A stretch of 64,000 bases of DNA from Nitratireductor aquimarinus (GCF_017255295.1 NZ_JAFKDE010000008.1:62001-126000); one strand, 5' to 3'. Positions 1-10,163 are shown, numbered from the stretch's first letter. Numbers and translations are program-made. The notes: generated from the sequence alone by a model not told the origin.

Positions 1-727
1 CACCGACAACACGGTGGGCATCGATACGCCCGAGACCATGGCTGCGCACGCTCTTGAGTTCCGCGAGCGCGGCTTCACGGCGGTCAAGGTCAAGCTGGGC
101 GCGGGCGTTGCGGAGGATGTGGCGCGCGTCGCGGCGATCCGCGACGTTCTGGGGCCGGACATCGCCATTCGGATCGACGCCAATCAGGGCTGGGACCGGG
201 TGGAGGCGCTTCAGGCGCTCAGGCGATTGTCGGCCTTTGACATCCAGTATTGCGAACAGCCTGTTGCAGCCTGGGATTTCGAGGGTCTCGCCGCCGCCCG
301 TTCGCTTGGAGCCATCCCCATCATGGCCGATGAGGCGCTTTTCGACGAGCACGACGCCATGCGCCTCGTCACGACCGGAGCCTGCGATTATTTCAACATC
401 AAACTGGCGAAGTCTGGCGGAATTCACGTGGCGCTGAAAATCAACGCCCTGGCTGAAGCGACAGGCATAAAATGCATGATCGGCTGCATGACCGAGACCC
501 GTCTGGGGCTCACCGCTGCCGCGCATCTGGTCTCGTCACGCGGAAATATCGTTTTCGCGGATCTGGACGGCGCAGACATGCTGCGTGAAGATCCGGTCGT
601 TGGCGGCATGGTCTATGGCGAGGGCGGGCGCATTATGGTGCCCGATGCTCCGGGACTTGGCGCTGATCTGGATGCCGGTTTCATCGCCGGTCTTGAATGC
701 GAAACCATTGGGCGGAATGCAGAATGA
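1..727 (+). CDS. Dipeptide-epimerase-like enolase-superfamily enzyme (5' end outside window)
   Basis: This is the C-terminal part of a muconate-lactonizing/mandelate-racemase-type enzyme; the open frame runs off the left edge, so the N-terminal capping domain is missing. Visible barrel motifs: a Lys-x-Lys pair at nt 86-94, metal-ligand Asp in DANQ near nt 176, Glu of EQP near nt 254, Asp-Glu of ADEA at nt 329-334, and the second catalytic Lys in KLAKSGG at nt 401. A Lys on each side of the barrel is known for dipeptide epimerases such as Ala-Glu epimerase, which invert the C-terminal residue of a dipeptide. The substrate is inferred only to class level. Its stop overlaps the start of the next gene, so the two are probably co-translated. 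Confidence 0.85.
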   Translation, partial: TDNTVGIDTPETMAAHALEFRERGFTAVKVKLGAGVAEDVARVAAIRDVLGPDIAIRIDANQGWDRVEALQALRRLSAFDIQYCEQPVAAWDFEGLAAARSLGAIPIMADEALFDEHDAMRLVTTGACDYFNIKLAKSGGIHVALKINALAEATGIKCMIGCMTETRLGLTAAAHLVSSRGNIVFADLDGADMLREDPVVGGMVYGEGGRIMVPDAPGLGADLDAGFIAGLECETIGRNAE

Positions 728-1836
728 TTGTTGAGGAGCCACTGGACGCGCAGGACAGAATGGATTCGCCCATCGGCGCGCGCATGCGCATAGGCGGCCG
801 TGACGTCGATTACTTTTGCGGAACCAGTTACCACGCCCTTCATGGGCATCCCGTCGTCATTGAGGCGGCGGTGCAGGCATTGCGGACGTATGGGCTTGGC
901 CCGGCAACGCGCGCCGACATGCCGGTCTATACGGAGACCGAAGCGCTGGTCTGTCAGCATTTCGGCTGCGATGCCGCGGCCTATGTGGCTTCCGGTTATC
1001 TCTCCATAATGGCGCTTCTGCTCGCGCTGCGTGACGACTACGATGTGGCCTTTGCCGATGAACGATCCCATTTCAGTGTGAACGACGCGCTGAAATGCGC
1101 CGAGCGGCCGGTTGTCCGTTTCAAGCACCGCGATCCGCAGCATCTTTCAGAGCAAATGCGCCGTCATCTCAAGCCCGGGCAGGTGCCCGTCGTGGTGAGC
1201 GATGGTGTGTTCCCGTCAACCGGTGCTCTGGCTCCGCTCGATGCATACGCCGATATTCTGGAAGCCTGGCCGGGCGGGCTGCTCTGCATTGACGATTCCC
1301 ATGGTGTCGGAGTTCTCGGCGGCACGGGGCGTGGAACGCTCGAGCATTTCGACCTTGAAGGGGACCGTGCGTTTTGCGCCGGCACGCTCAGCAAGGCGTT
1401 TGGCGGTTTTGGCGGCGTCGTGCCGGCAAGCCGGGCGCTTGCGGAGAAAATCGCGACCAAGGGCGGTGTCGTCGCTGGCGCGTCGCCTCCGCCTGTTCCG
1501 GCTGCGGCTGCTGCCGGCGCTGGGTTGCGGCTTTTCATGGAAAGCCCGGCCATGCTCCAGTCACTGCGCGCGAACGTGGCGCATATGCGTGCTGGCCTCG
1601 CCGAGCTGGGGCTCGCTGTTCCGCAGACGCCCGTGCCGATCTTCAATGTTCAGGCGTCGGTCGATCTGAAGCAGGTGAGCGAGAAGCTTCGCGCGCGCGA
1701 CATCGTGGTGAAGCATGTGAGCGCCGGCGGTTACTCGGATGCGCCACCGGTGGAAACGCTCAGGATTGCGGTCTTCTCCAGCCATACGCCCGAGCAGATC
1801 GATGGCCTGCTCGCCGGCCTTGCCGCATATCTTTGA
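724..1836 (+). CDS. PLP-dependent alpha-oxoamine-synthase-like enzyme (BioF/KBL family)
   Basis: This is a 370-residue fold-type I PLP enzyme of the 8-amino-7-oxononanoate synthase / 2-amino-3-ketobutyrate CoA ligase group. The Schiff-base Lys is K224 in AGTLSKAFGGFGG, and DDSHGVGVLG holds the Asp that contacts the pyridine nitrogen. Family members condense an amino acid with an acyl-CoA and release CO2. The open frame extends to 697, but ATG 724 forms an ATGA overlap with the epimerase stop and is preferred. No other biotin gene is nearby, so biotin synthesis is not implied. The partner epimerase suggests handling of an unusual amino acid or dipeptide, which is inference. Confidence 0.82.
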   Translation: MIVEEPLDAQDRMDSPIGARMRIGGRDVDYFCGTSYHALHGHPVVIEAAVQALRTYGLGPATRADMPVYTETEALVCQHFGCDAAAYVASGYLSIMALLLALRDDYDVAFADERSHFSVNDALKCAERPVVRFKHRDPQHLSEQMRRHLKPGQVPVVVSDGVFPSTGALAPLDAYADILEAWPGGLLCIDDSHGVGVLGGTGRGTLEHFDLEGDRAFCAGTLSKAFGGFGGVVPASRALAEKIATKGGVVAGASPPPVPAAAAAGAGLRLFMESPAMLQSLRANVAHMRAGLAELGLAVPQTPVPIFNVQASVDLKQVSEKLRARDIVVKHVSAGGYSDAPPVETLRIAVFSSHTPEQIDGLLAGLAAYL

Positions 1837-1857
1837 CGCTGTCTTGTTGACGAGAGC

Positions 1858-1890
1858 GAAAGCCAGCCAGCTTTAGCACGGCTGGCTTTC
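1858..1890. terminator. Bidirectional hairpin between convergent genes
   Basis: An 11-bp perfect stem (GAAAGCCAGCC at 1858-1868, GGCTGGCTTTC at 1880-1890) with an 11-nt loop lies between the stops of the oxoamine-synthase-like gene and mvaB. The A and T ends of the stem give a short U-run in either direction. Confidence 0.75.
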
Positions 1891-1895
1891 CATCA

Positions 1896-2791
1896 TCAGC
1901 ACACGGGCGCGCGGAGCGCCTTGTAGACGCGGCTGGTCGGGGCGATGCCCATCGTGTCCGCGCAGAAGGAAACGGCGTCGAGAAGCGGACCGAGCGCGAT
2001 GCCGGTCTCCATGCCTTGACCGTTCAGAAGATAAACGACATCTTCCGTCGCCACATTGCCGGCTGCGCCGGGGGCAAAGGGGCAGCCGCCGAGGCCGCCC
2101 GCAGCCGCATCCACGGTACGAACGCCGAGCCTCACCGCTTCCCAGACATTGGCGACGCCCATGCCGTAGGTGTCGTGGAAATGGGCCGCGATTTCATCCA
2201 TTGGAACGTTTTTCGCGACCGCTTCCAGCACGGCGGCAATGCGCGCCGGTGTCGCCTTTCCGAGCGTTTCGCCAAGGGCGATCTCCTGGCAGCCCATCTC
2301 GCGCAGGGCCTTGGCCACCGGGGCGACGGCCCCGGGTTCAATCGGGCCGGCATAGGGGCAGTCGGTGATGGTGGAGATGTAGCCACGCACGAACACGCCC
2401 GCGTCACGCGCCCGCGTGACGATGGGCGCGAAACGCTGAAGAGAGGCGCTGACCGTGGAGCCGATGTTCTTTTCCGCAAAATCATCGCTTGCCGCCGTGA
2501 AAACGGCGATGGCGCGCGCGCCTTCTTCAAGCGCCTGTTCCAGCCCCCGCTCATTTGCAACCAGCACCATGTCGCCGGCGCGTTCTGGCGCGCCGACGGC
2601 TTCCATGACATCCGCAGTGTCCGCCATGCGCGGCACGCGCTTTGGCGAGACGAACGCGCCCACCTCCATCCGCTGAATGCCGGCGCGGCGCAGCCGCTCG
2701 ATCAGCGCGATGCGGTGGGCGGTTTCGATGTGTTCCCTGCGCGCCTGCAACCCGTCACGGGGCGCAACCTCGACGATTGAGACGCGCGTGC

Positions 2792-2795
<4 letters not shown>
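1896..2795 (-). CDS. mvaB: Hydroxymethylglutaryl-CoA lyase
   Basis: At 299 residues this has the usual size of the enzyme that splits HMG-CoA into acetyl-CoA and acetoacetate. It has a DRE-TIM TIM-barrel: VEVAPRDGLQ near residues 8-17 carries the Arg-Asp pair, HFHDTYG near residue 205 supplies His metal ligands, and GGLGGCPFAPG near residue 235 carries the signature catalytic Cys loop. The GTG start at 2795 shares bases with the mvaA stop (GTGA). It is the last gene of a dctPQM-mvaA-mvaB operon, which places it at the end of mevalonate breakdown. A role in leucine degradation is possible for the family, but no leucine-pathway gene is adjacent. Confidence 0.93.
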
Positions 2796-4069
<1,274 letters not shown>

Positions 4070-4083
4070 CATGTGTCCTGTTG

Positions 4084-5397
4084 TTACTGAATCATGGTTT
4101 TGGGGAGCCAGAGCACCAGCTCCGGGAACAGCGCGCAGATCAGGATGCCGAACGCCTGAAGAAGCATGAAGGGAATGATGGCCCGATAGACCGTTCCCAT
4201 GCCGATACCGGCCGGTAGAACGCCTTTCATATAGAAGAGCGTGTAGCCGAAGGGCGGCGAGATGTAGGCCATCTGCGCCGACACGAGGAACAGGATGCCG
4301 AACCAGAGCCTGTCGAAATCCAGAAAGTCGATGACCGGCAGGAAGACGGGCACGCAAAGGAGAATGATGCCGATCTCATCAAGGAACATGCCGAGGAAGA
4401 ACAGGATCGCCAGCATGACGGCCAGCACGACCCAGCGATTGGCGTCCATGTCTTGAATGAAGCCGAGCAGGAAATCCGCGCCGCCCGTTCCGGTGAAGAT
4501 CGCGACGAAGGCGCGCGCACCGATCGTGATCCAGAGGATCATGGTCGTGACCTTGACCACGTCCATGCCAACCCCGCGCAGAAGCTCCCAGCCGAAACGG
4601 CGTTCGATCAACGCTGAAACGAAGGCCAAAGCAACGCCCACGGCGGCTGCTTCGGTCGGCGTGGCGATGCCCATATAGATGGTGCCCAGAACGCCAACGA
4701 TGATGAGCATCGGCAGGACAAGCGACTTCAGCGCGGCAATGCGCATGGCCCAGGTGATGTCTTCATTCTCTTCCGGACGTGGCGCAATCGACGGGTTGAG
4801 CGCTGCACGCAGCACGATGTAGCCGATATAGAGCGAGGCGAGCAGAAGGCCCGGTATCACGCCGGCGATGAACATCTGCCCGATCGAGGCCTGCGCGGTG
4901 ACCGCGTAGACAATGGTGATAACCGATGGCGGGATCAGGATGCCCAGCGTGCCGCCGGCGCAGATCGTGCCAATGGCGAGTTCCGGCTGGTAGTTGCGCT
5001 TGAGCATCGAGGGCAGGGCAAGCATGCCCATGGCGGCAACGGCTGCGCCAACAATGCCGGTCATGGCGGCGATGATCGTGCAGATGGCGATGGTGCCCAC
5101 GGCCAGCCCGCCGGGCAGGCGGCGCGACCACAGTTCCATCGCCTTGTAGAGGCTCTCGATCACGCCCGAACGCTGCAAAACGCTGGCCATCATCACATAG
5201 AGCGGAATGGCGAGCAGCGATTCCGACTGCATCGTGTCAAAGAGATTGAGAACGGTGACGGAAAGGGCCGCCGGTCCCCAAAGGGTGATCGTGAAGACAA
5301 GGGCGAGCGAGCCCAGCGTGAAGGCGAGCGGAAGACCGGTCAGAAGCAGTCCGACCAGACTTGCGAACATGATCACCAGAACGAGTTCGGAGCTCAT
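4084..5397 (-). CDS. TRAP transporter large permease (DctM type)
   Basis: This 437-residue, strongly hydrophobic protein has about twelve predicted transmembrane stretches and the DctM-family layout, including GGTLGILIPPS and a Pro-rich PPFGYTLFY segment near the C terminus. It is the proton- or sodium-coupled transport subunit of a TRAP importer and works with the adjacent small permease and periplasmic binding protein. Its ATG shares bases with the dctQ stop (ATGA), and mvaA starts about 14 nt after its end. Operon context makes mevalonate, or a close relative, the likely cargo. Confidence 0.92.
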   Translation of the reverse strand: MSSELVLVIMFASLVGLLLTGLPLAFTLGSLALVFTITLWGPAALSVTVLNLFDTMQSESLLAIPLYVMMASVLQRSGVIESLYKAMELWSRRLPGGLAVGTIAICTIIAAMTGIVGAAVAAMGMLALPSMLKRNYQPELAIGTICAGGTLGILIPPSVITIVYAVTAQASIGQMFIAGVIPGLLLASLYIGYIVLRAALNPSIAPRPEENEDITWAMRIAALKSLVLPMLIIVGVLGTIYMGIATPTEAAAVGVALAFVSALIERRFGWELLRGVGMDVVKVTTMILWITIGARAFVAIFTGTGGADFLLGFIQDMDANRWVVLAVMLAILFFLGMFLDEIGIILLCVPVFLPVIDFLDFDRLWFGILFLVSAQMAYISPPFGYTLFYMKGVLPAGIGMGTVYRAIIPFMLLQAFGILICALFPELVLWLPKTMIQ

Positions 5398-5897
5398 GGG
5401 CGCGCCTCCGTGCGTGCATCATTGCGCAGGGCGAAAACCGCCTCGACCAGCGCCTGTGCGCACAGCATGACAAAGGCGAAAGGCACTACGAATTTCAGCC
5501 ACCAGATGGGTGGGTTCCAGGCAGAGAAGCTCGTCTCTCCGAGCGACCATGCATTGACGGCCAGAGGCCAGCTCACGGCGGCGAAGACGGCCGCGAACAC
5601 CGCGATCACGAGAAAGGCGAACACATTGAGCACGCGCTGAACGGGAGCAGGGGCCTTCTCACTCACGATGTCGACCGCCACATGTCCGCGCAGATGCAGC
5701 AGATAGGGGCCGGCCAGCATGAAGTGTGGGCCGAAGACGAGCGTGCTCGCTTCCATGGCCCAGACGGTGGGCGCATTGAAGGCGTAGCGCGCGATCACCT
5801 CATAGAGGAGCATCGGCACGACGGCGAAGATGATCACCGCAGCGATAACGAAGAGAACCCGGTTTACACCGGTGACGAAGGCGTAGACTGCCTGCAT
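5394..5897 (-). CDS. TRAP transporter small permease (DctQ type)
   Basis: This 167-residue protein has four predicted membrane helices, the size and layout of DctQ. The pattern includes a first helix near residues 12-33, a polar loop with FGPHFMLAGP, HLRGHVAVDIV before the third helix, and a last helix ending at AVFALRND. DctQ bridges the binding protein and the large permease. The gene overlaps dctM by 4 bp and lies 65 nt after dctP, with a strong hairpin in that gap. Confidence 0.9.
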   Translation of the reverse strand: MQAVYAFVTGVNRVLFVIAAVIIFAVVPMLLYEVIARYAFNAPTVWAMEASTLVFGPHFMLAGPYLLHLRGHVAVDIVSEKAPAPVQRVLNVFAFLVIAVFAAVFAAVSWPLAVNAWSLGETSFSAWNPPIWWLKFVVPFAFVMLCAQALVEAVFALRNDARTEARP

Positions 5898-5926
5898 GGA
5901 AATGACATTGAGCCTGAGGGTCGATA

Positions 5927-5950
5927 GCGGGCGGCGCTGTGGCCGCCCGC
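5927..5950 (-). other. Intercistronic hairpin between dctP and dctQ
   Basis: A perfect 9-bp GC stem (GCGGGCGGC 5927-5935, GCCGCCCGC 5942-5950) with a 6-nt loop sits just after the dctP stop and has no T-run. Such hairpins commonly protect the binding-protein mRNA and lower expression of the downstream permease genes. It is read as an attenuator or stabiliser, not a full terminator. Confidence 0.65.
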
Positions 5951-5962
5951 CTGGAACAAGGA

Positions 5963-6997
5963 TCAGATAAGACCGAGCGACTGCATGAAGCCGATCTGGC
6001 TGTCGACGATCTTGGTCGCCAGCGGATCTTCCTTCGTTGCGGCTTTCCAGGATGTGACGGCCTTGGAGCGGGCCTCTGCGACATCCACCGGATCGAGGTA
6101 GATGACCTCGACGCCCTGCTCGCGATATTTGTCGAGCACCTGGCTGTTCTGCACGATGATGCGCTGACGCAGCGAACCCGAAATCTCGCGGGCTGCGACG
6201 GCAAGGGCTGCCTTGTAGCTTTCCGGCAGTGCGTCATAGGCGGCCGAATTCGCCACATAGCTGGTGGCCGTCGTGGGCTGGTGAACGCCCGGCAGGATGA
6301 TGAACTTCGCGACTTCTGCGAGGCCGGCCTCGTAATTGGCCGTGAGGTCGCCACGGTCTGCAAAGTCGATCAGGCCCTTTTCAAGACCGGAATAGACTTC
6401 GGCCGTCGCCATCGGCGTGACCGCAACACCCAGATCGCCCATCACCGCAGAAGCGAGGCCCACAAAGCGGCCCTTCTTGCCGGCCATGTCGGCAATGCTC
6501 TCGATCTTGACGGTCGAGTGCATCGGCTCTTCGCCATAGACGGTCGGCGCGATGTAGGTCAGGCCGGCCTTGCCATAGGCTTCACGGGCCATTTCAAGAC
6601 CGCCGAGCTCATAGAACCAGGCTTCGTACTGGTCGGGATCCGGGAAACCGAACGGAATGGTCGAGGTGAAGGCGAAAGACGGGATTTTGCCGGCTTCATA
6701 GCCGTCAAAAGTCTTCATCAGCTGGAATGCGCCGCTGCGAACCGCATCGAACGCCTGATTGGCCGGCACGAGCTGGCCCGCCGAGAACAGCTTGATCTCG
6801 AACTGGCCGTCGGTCAGCTCCGAGACACGCTCGACGAACTTCTTCTCGAACTCAAACGGCGTTGTTCCGCCGTCCCAGAGCGCCTGCATGCGCCACTGGA
6901 CTGCTTCTTCTGCGCGCGCCACTGCGGGCATAGCCAATGCTGCTGCACCGCCCAATGCGGAAGCCGTCAGAAAACGGCGTCTTTTCAAATCGGTCAT
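5963..6997 (-). CDS. TRAP transporter periplasmic binding protein (DctP type), likely mevalonate
   Basis: A 344-residue DctP-family solute receptor. The N terminus MTDLKRRRFLTASALGG carries a twin-arginine-like motif and a hydrophobic stretch ending at AVARA, so Tat export is likely. Mature features include the conserved Arg region ESIADMAGKKGRFVG and PTVYGEEPMHS in the ligand domain. The open frame has an earlier ATG at 7018, but 6997 is preferred because GGAGG lies 6 nt upstream. It is the first gene of the operon, divergent from a MocR regulator. Mevalonate as ligand is inferred from the downstream mvaA and mvaB; acidic ligands are usual for the family. Confidence 0.9.
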   Translation of the reverse strand: MTDLKRRRFLTASALGGAAALAMPAVARAEEAVQWRMQALWDGGTTPFEFEKKFVERVSELTDGQFEIKLFSAGQLVPANQAFDAVRSGAFQLMKTFDGYEAGKIPSFAFTSTIPFGFPDPDQYEAWFYELGGLEMAREAYGKAGLTYIAPTVYGEEPMHSTVKIESIADMAGKKGRFVGLASAVMGDLGVAVTPMATAEVYSGLEKGLIDFADRGDLTANYEAGLAEVAKFIILPGVHQPTTATSYVANSAAYDALPESYKAALAVAAREISGSLRQRIIVQNSQVLDKYREQGVEVIYLDPVDVAEARSKAVTSWKAATKEDPLATKIVDSQIGFMQSLGLI

Positions 6998-7036
6998 TGC
7001 TTCCTCCCAAGACAGCATGTTTGTTCATAAGCGCAA

Positions 7037-7120
7037 ATTGTCCTAAAATGAATTGGGACAATCAAGGGACAGTTTGACGCAAATTGGCGATGACTGTCCC
7101 AGCAGGAGGAATGGGACAAT
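7037..7120. promoter_or_regulatory. GGGACA/TGTCCC operator array, probable MocR binding region
   Basis: The 128-bp gap between dctP and the MocR gene holds five related half-sites: ATTGTCC (7037-7043), GGACAAT (7056-7062), GGGACAG (7066-7072), CTGTCCC (7094-7100) and GGGACAAT (7113-7120). The first two form one inverted repeat, the next two another, and the fifth is a further copy beside the regulator start. MocR proteins are known to bind repeated sites with mixed direct and inverted arrangement. Control of both divergent promoters is inferred. Confidence 0.75.
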
Positions 7121-7125
7121 AAGCG

Positions 7126-8532
7126 ATGACTGAAAGCGATACGCGCCTCTCTCGCGTCGACCGCATTGTCCAGCATGTCAGCGGGCTGCTCGCCGCCGGA
7201 GCCTATAAATCGGGTGAGCGGCTGCCTTCCGTGCGCCAGGCCGCGCGGGAGCATGGTGTTTCCAAAAACACCATGGCGGAGGCCTATGACAGGCTGGTTG
7301 CGCGGGGGCTGCTGGAGGCACGCGCCGGGTCTGGCTATTACGTCGCGCAGTTTCAGATCGACCGCCCCGCACCGCCCGCGCCGCATGTGGCTGCGGCGGT
7401 GGATGTGGTCTCGCTCCTGCGCGAACAGCTCGACCAGCACTATGAGGTGCGGCCGGGCGACGGCAGACCGCCGGCCTCGTGGATGGAGGGGGCAGAACTC
7501 AAACGGTATTTTTCCAGTTTCAGGACGGCGGATCCGGCTGCGGTGGATTTCGGCTATGGCAGTTCCTGGGGCTATGCGCCGCTGCGCGAGCGCCTTCGGG
7601 TTCTGCTTCTGGAACGTTCGATCACCGCCCAGCCGGACGGGCTTCTTCTCACGCATGGGGTCAATCACGGGCTCGACCTGATCATCCGGCATCTGATCGA
7701 GCCGGGTGACACGGTGTTCGTCGATGATCCGGGCTATTATCCGCTTTTTGCAAAACTGACCCTCGCCAAGGCGCAGATCATCGGCATTCGCCGCAGCCAT
7801 GACGGGCCGGATCTGGAAGATCTGGCCGCGAAGCTGGCGCTGCATCGGCCCAAGGTCTTCTTCACGCAGTCTCTCGCCCACAACCCCACCGGCAGCACAT
7901 TGTCGCCGGCGGTTTCGTTCGGCCTCATGCAGCTTGCGGAACGCTGGGGCTTTCTGCTCGTGGAGAACGATGCCCTTGCCGATATCCTGCCCGCGACATT
8001 GCCGCGGCTTGCCTCCCTCGATCAGCTAAACCGTGTGCTCTATGTCGGCACCTTCTCGAAAACGCTGTCGGCCAGCCTGCGCTGCGGTTTCGTCGCCGGT
8101 CATCCTTCCATTGTCGGGGCGCTCGGCAATCTGAAGATGCTGACCACGGTGGCCACTTCCGACTATGTGGAACGATTCGTGTTTCATCTCATTCAGGGCG
8201 GGCAGTATCTGCGGCATCTGCGAAAGCTGAGATCGCGCGTCGAGGAAGCGCACAAGACCTCGCTTGCGCGGCTTGAGGCGCTGGGGCTGACAGTTCGCAA
8301 GAGTGTCTCGCCGGGCTTTTATCTCTGGGTGGAGTTCCCCGACTCGATTGACGAGATGGCGCTCTGCCGTGCGGCCTCTGAGGAGAGCATATTCCTTGCG
8401 CCGGGCAGCGTCTTTCGGCCGGGCAGGCCGACGCAGGGCAGGGCGGCGATCCGGGTGAATGTCGCCTATGGGACGCATCCGCGCTTCCTTGCGTTTCTGG
8501 CGGATCAGCTGCGAAACGCTCCGCGCGCGTAA
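7126..8532 (+). CDS. MocR-type GntR regulator with aminotransferase domain
   Basis: This 468-residue protein has an N-terminal winged helix (residues about 10-80, with SVRQAAREHGVSKNTMAEAY) followed by a class I aminotransferase-like domain. The PLP Lys is preserved at K312 in GTFSKTLSASLRCGF, and HNPTGSTLS is the cofactor-site loop, so PLP binding is expected. MocR proteins sense PLP or an amino compound and regulate a neighbouring operon. It is divergent from the mevalonate operon, a substrate without an amino group, which makes the effector unclear. AGGAGG lies 16 nt before the ATG, unusually far; no better start was seen. Confidence 0.93.
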   Translation: MTESDTRLSRVDRIVQHVSGLLAAGAYKSGERLPSVRQAAREHGVSKNTMAEAYDRLVARGLLEARAGSGYYVAQFQIDRPAPPAPHVAAAVDVVSLLREQLDQHYEVRPGDGRPPASWMEGAELKRYFSSFRTADPAAVDFGYGSSWGYAPLRERLRVLLLERSITAQPDGLLLTHGVNHGLDLIIRHLIEPGDTVFVDDPGYYPLFAKLTLAKAQIIGIRRSHDGPDLEDLAAKLALHRPKVFFTQSLAHNPTGSTLSPAVSFGLMQLAERWGFLLVENDALADILPATLPRLASLDQLNRVLYVGTFSKTLSASLRCGFVAGHPSIVGALGNLKMLTTVATSDYVERFVFHLIQGGQYLRHLRKLRSRVEEAHKTSLARLEALGLTVRKSVSPGFYLWVEFPDSIDEMALCRAASEESIFLAPGSVFRPGRPTQGRAAIRVNVAYGTHPRFLAFLADQLRNAPRA

Positions 8533-8714
8533 AGACGATGTGAGCCGGACTGTCAGGAGTGTCCTGGGTCCAGAGCCGCTTCTGATTGCAAGTTCGCGGC
8601 GCGTCTTCGATAAGGGCGCTTCAAGATGCTTCGGCCTCGCCGCAAATGCATCTCCCGTCAGGATGGCGGGAGCGCGGTGGGGAATAGGACAACGCTGGTT
8701 CAGAGAGTTCTTTC

Positions 8715-9428
8715 ATGGAAGGCCGCTTTGAGATGATCTCAACAGGCGAAGGTTCCGCCACGCTCGCCGATCAGGAACTCGGTCGGGATGCGCTACGCCA
8801 GCTCACCGGGTCGGGTGCGCCGGTGGTGCTGTGGAACTGCGTTCTGGAAGACGCCGATCTCTCGCGGCTGGACATGGAGGGATGGCGTTTCGAGCAATGC
8901 AATCTCACCCGGACCTGTTTTGATGGCGCGCAGCTGGATGATGCCGCTTTTGTTGGTTGCCGGGCTGCGAAGGCGAGTTTCGTTGGCGCAAAAATGACCG
9001 ACGCCCGGATCGAGGGTAGTGATTTCAGCAATACAAACTTTCGGCGCGCAACGCTCACATCGGCGGTCATCACTGGCTGCAAGATGCTCGGCGCGGACCT
9101 GACGGAAGTGCGCAGCCTTGAGCTTCAGCTCGAGGAAGTGCTCCTGAGAATGGCCACCCTGCCATCGTTCTCGTTTCGCAAGAAGGTGTTGAAGCGGGTC
9201 GATTTCGGCGAGGCGGACCTGCGGATGTGCGACTTTCGCGGGGCGACATTCGAGGGCTGTTCTCTGCGGGGCGCGAATCTGGCGGATTGCCGTTTCGAGC
9301 TTGCGGATCTGCGCGACGCCGATCTTGGTGAGATAAAGCTGACCGACGCCCGCCGCTTCAGGGGGGCGATGATCTCAAGGCAGCAGGCCGCCGAGCTTCT
9401 GGAACAGCTCGGGCTGCTGGTTTTCTGA
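8715..9428 (+). CDS. Pentapeptide-repeat protein, first of a tandem pair
   Basis: A 237-residue protein built of A(D/N)LXX-type repeats from about residue 45 onward, for example LEDADLSRLDMEG, FRRATLTSAVITGCKM and LRGANLADCRFELADLRDAD. Such repeats form a right-handed quadrilateral beta-helix, and known roles include gyrase protection (Qnr, MfpA) and type VI secretion association. No function can be assigned here. The C terminus ISRQQAAELLEQLGLLV resembles the end of the next protein. Start may be ATG 8715 or ATG 8733; neither has a strong ribosome site. The stop abuts the next ATG, so the pair is one transcription unit. Confidence 0.82.
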   Translation: MEGRFEMISTGEGSATLADQELGRDALRQLTGSGAPVVLWNCVLEDADLSRLDMEGWRFEQCNLTRTCFDGAQLDDAAFVGCRAAKASFVGAKMTDARIEGSDFSNTNFRRATLTSAVITGCKMLGADLTEVRSLELQLEEVLLRMATLPSFSFRKKVLKRVDFGEADLRMCDFRGATFEGCSLRGANLADCRFELADLRDADLGEIKLTDARRFRGAMISRQQAAELLEQLGLLVF

Positions 9429-10163
9429 ATGGACGCGATGAGCCTGGAAGAAGCCGCAGGGTTGCAGAACGTTTCGGAGAAGAGCTTCCGCGATGAGGTT
9501 CTCGACGACCTTGCGATCTTCGAAACCACGTTTTTTCGATGTGAATTCGTGAACTGCATTTTCGATGGCGGCCGGATCGGCCTGTCCACCTTTCACGACT
9601 GTCAGTTCATCGGCTGTTCGTTCCGTGACGCAAAACTGCAATCCTGCCGTTTCAGCGGAGAGAAGGAGACGCAGCGCTGCACCTGGTCGCGCTGCGACCT
9701 GTCGAATGCGGTTCTGTTGAAATGCGATGTCTCGCACAATGTGTTTGGCGACTGCCTGGGCTTCATGCTGCGTCTGGAAGACTGCGATGCGGGTGAGGCG
9801 CAGCTGAAGCTCGACGTTCAGCGGCAGATCAACCATCGGCACATAATGGGTGGCTTTTCGTGCGTGCGCACGAAACTTCAGGACGCCGATCTGAATGGCC
9901 TCAATCTTGAAAGCAGCACGTTCGAGTTTTGCGATCTGCGTGGTGCGAACCTGACCGGCTGCAATCTCTCATCCGCCAGTTTTGCAGGCTCCAATCTCAA
10001 TGGAACCAGGCTGACGCGTGCGGTCCTGACGGGGGCAAGCATCGCGCATGCGCAGATCGATGAGCTGGATCTGACCGAGGCGCTGACGACTGATGATCTG
10101 ACCATCAGCCGTGACCAGCAGGAAAAGGTGCTGGCGCAATTCCGGATCAGGGTGCTGAACTAG
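9429..10163 (+). CDS. Pentapeptide-repeat protein, second of a tandem pair
   Basis: This 244-residue pentapeptide-repeat protein has two repeat blocks, about residues 30-125 (FRCEFVNCIFDGG, FHDCQFIGCSF) and 150-225 (LQDADLNGLNLES, LRGANLTGCNLSS). A less repetitive linker separates them. Its end, LTISRDQQEKVLAQFRIRV, parallels that of the upstream protein, so the pair probably arose by duplication and may form a heteromer. The gene starts on the base after the upstream stop. No secretion signal, membrane helix or enzyme motif is visible, and the function is unknown. Confidence 0.82.
   Translation: MDAMSLEEAAGLQNVSEKSFRDEVLDDLAIFETTFFRCEFVNCIFDGGRIGLSTFHDCQFIGCSFRDAKLQSCRFSGEKETQRCTWSRCDLSNAVLLKCDVSHNVFGDCLGFMLRLEDCDAGEAQLKLDVQRQINHRHIMGGFSCVRTKLQDADLNGLNLESSTFEFCDLRGANLTGCNLSSASFAGSNLNGTRLTRAVLTGASIAHAQIDELDLTEALTTDDLTISRDQQEKVLAQFRIRVLN

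Noticed and set aside
8533-8714. Possible terminator CTCCCG/CGGGAG near 8651-8672
   Set aside because: Short stem, 9-nt loop and no T-run, so too weak to call.
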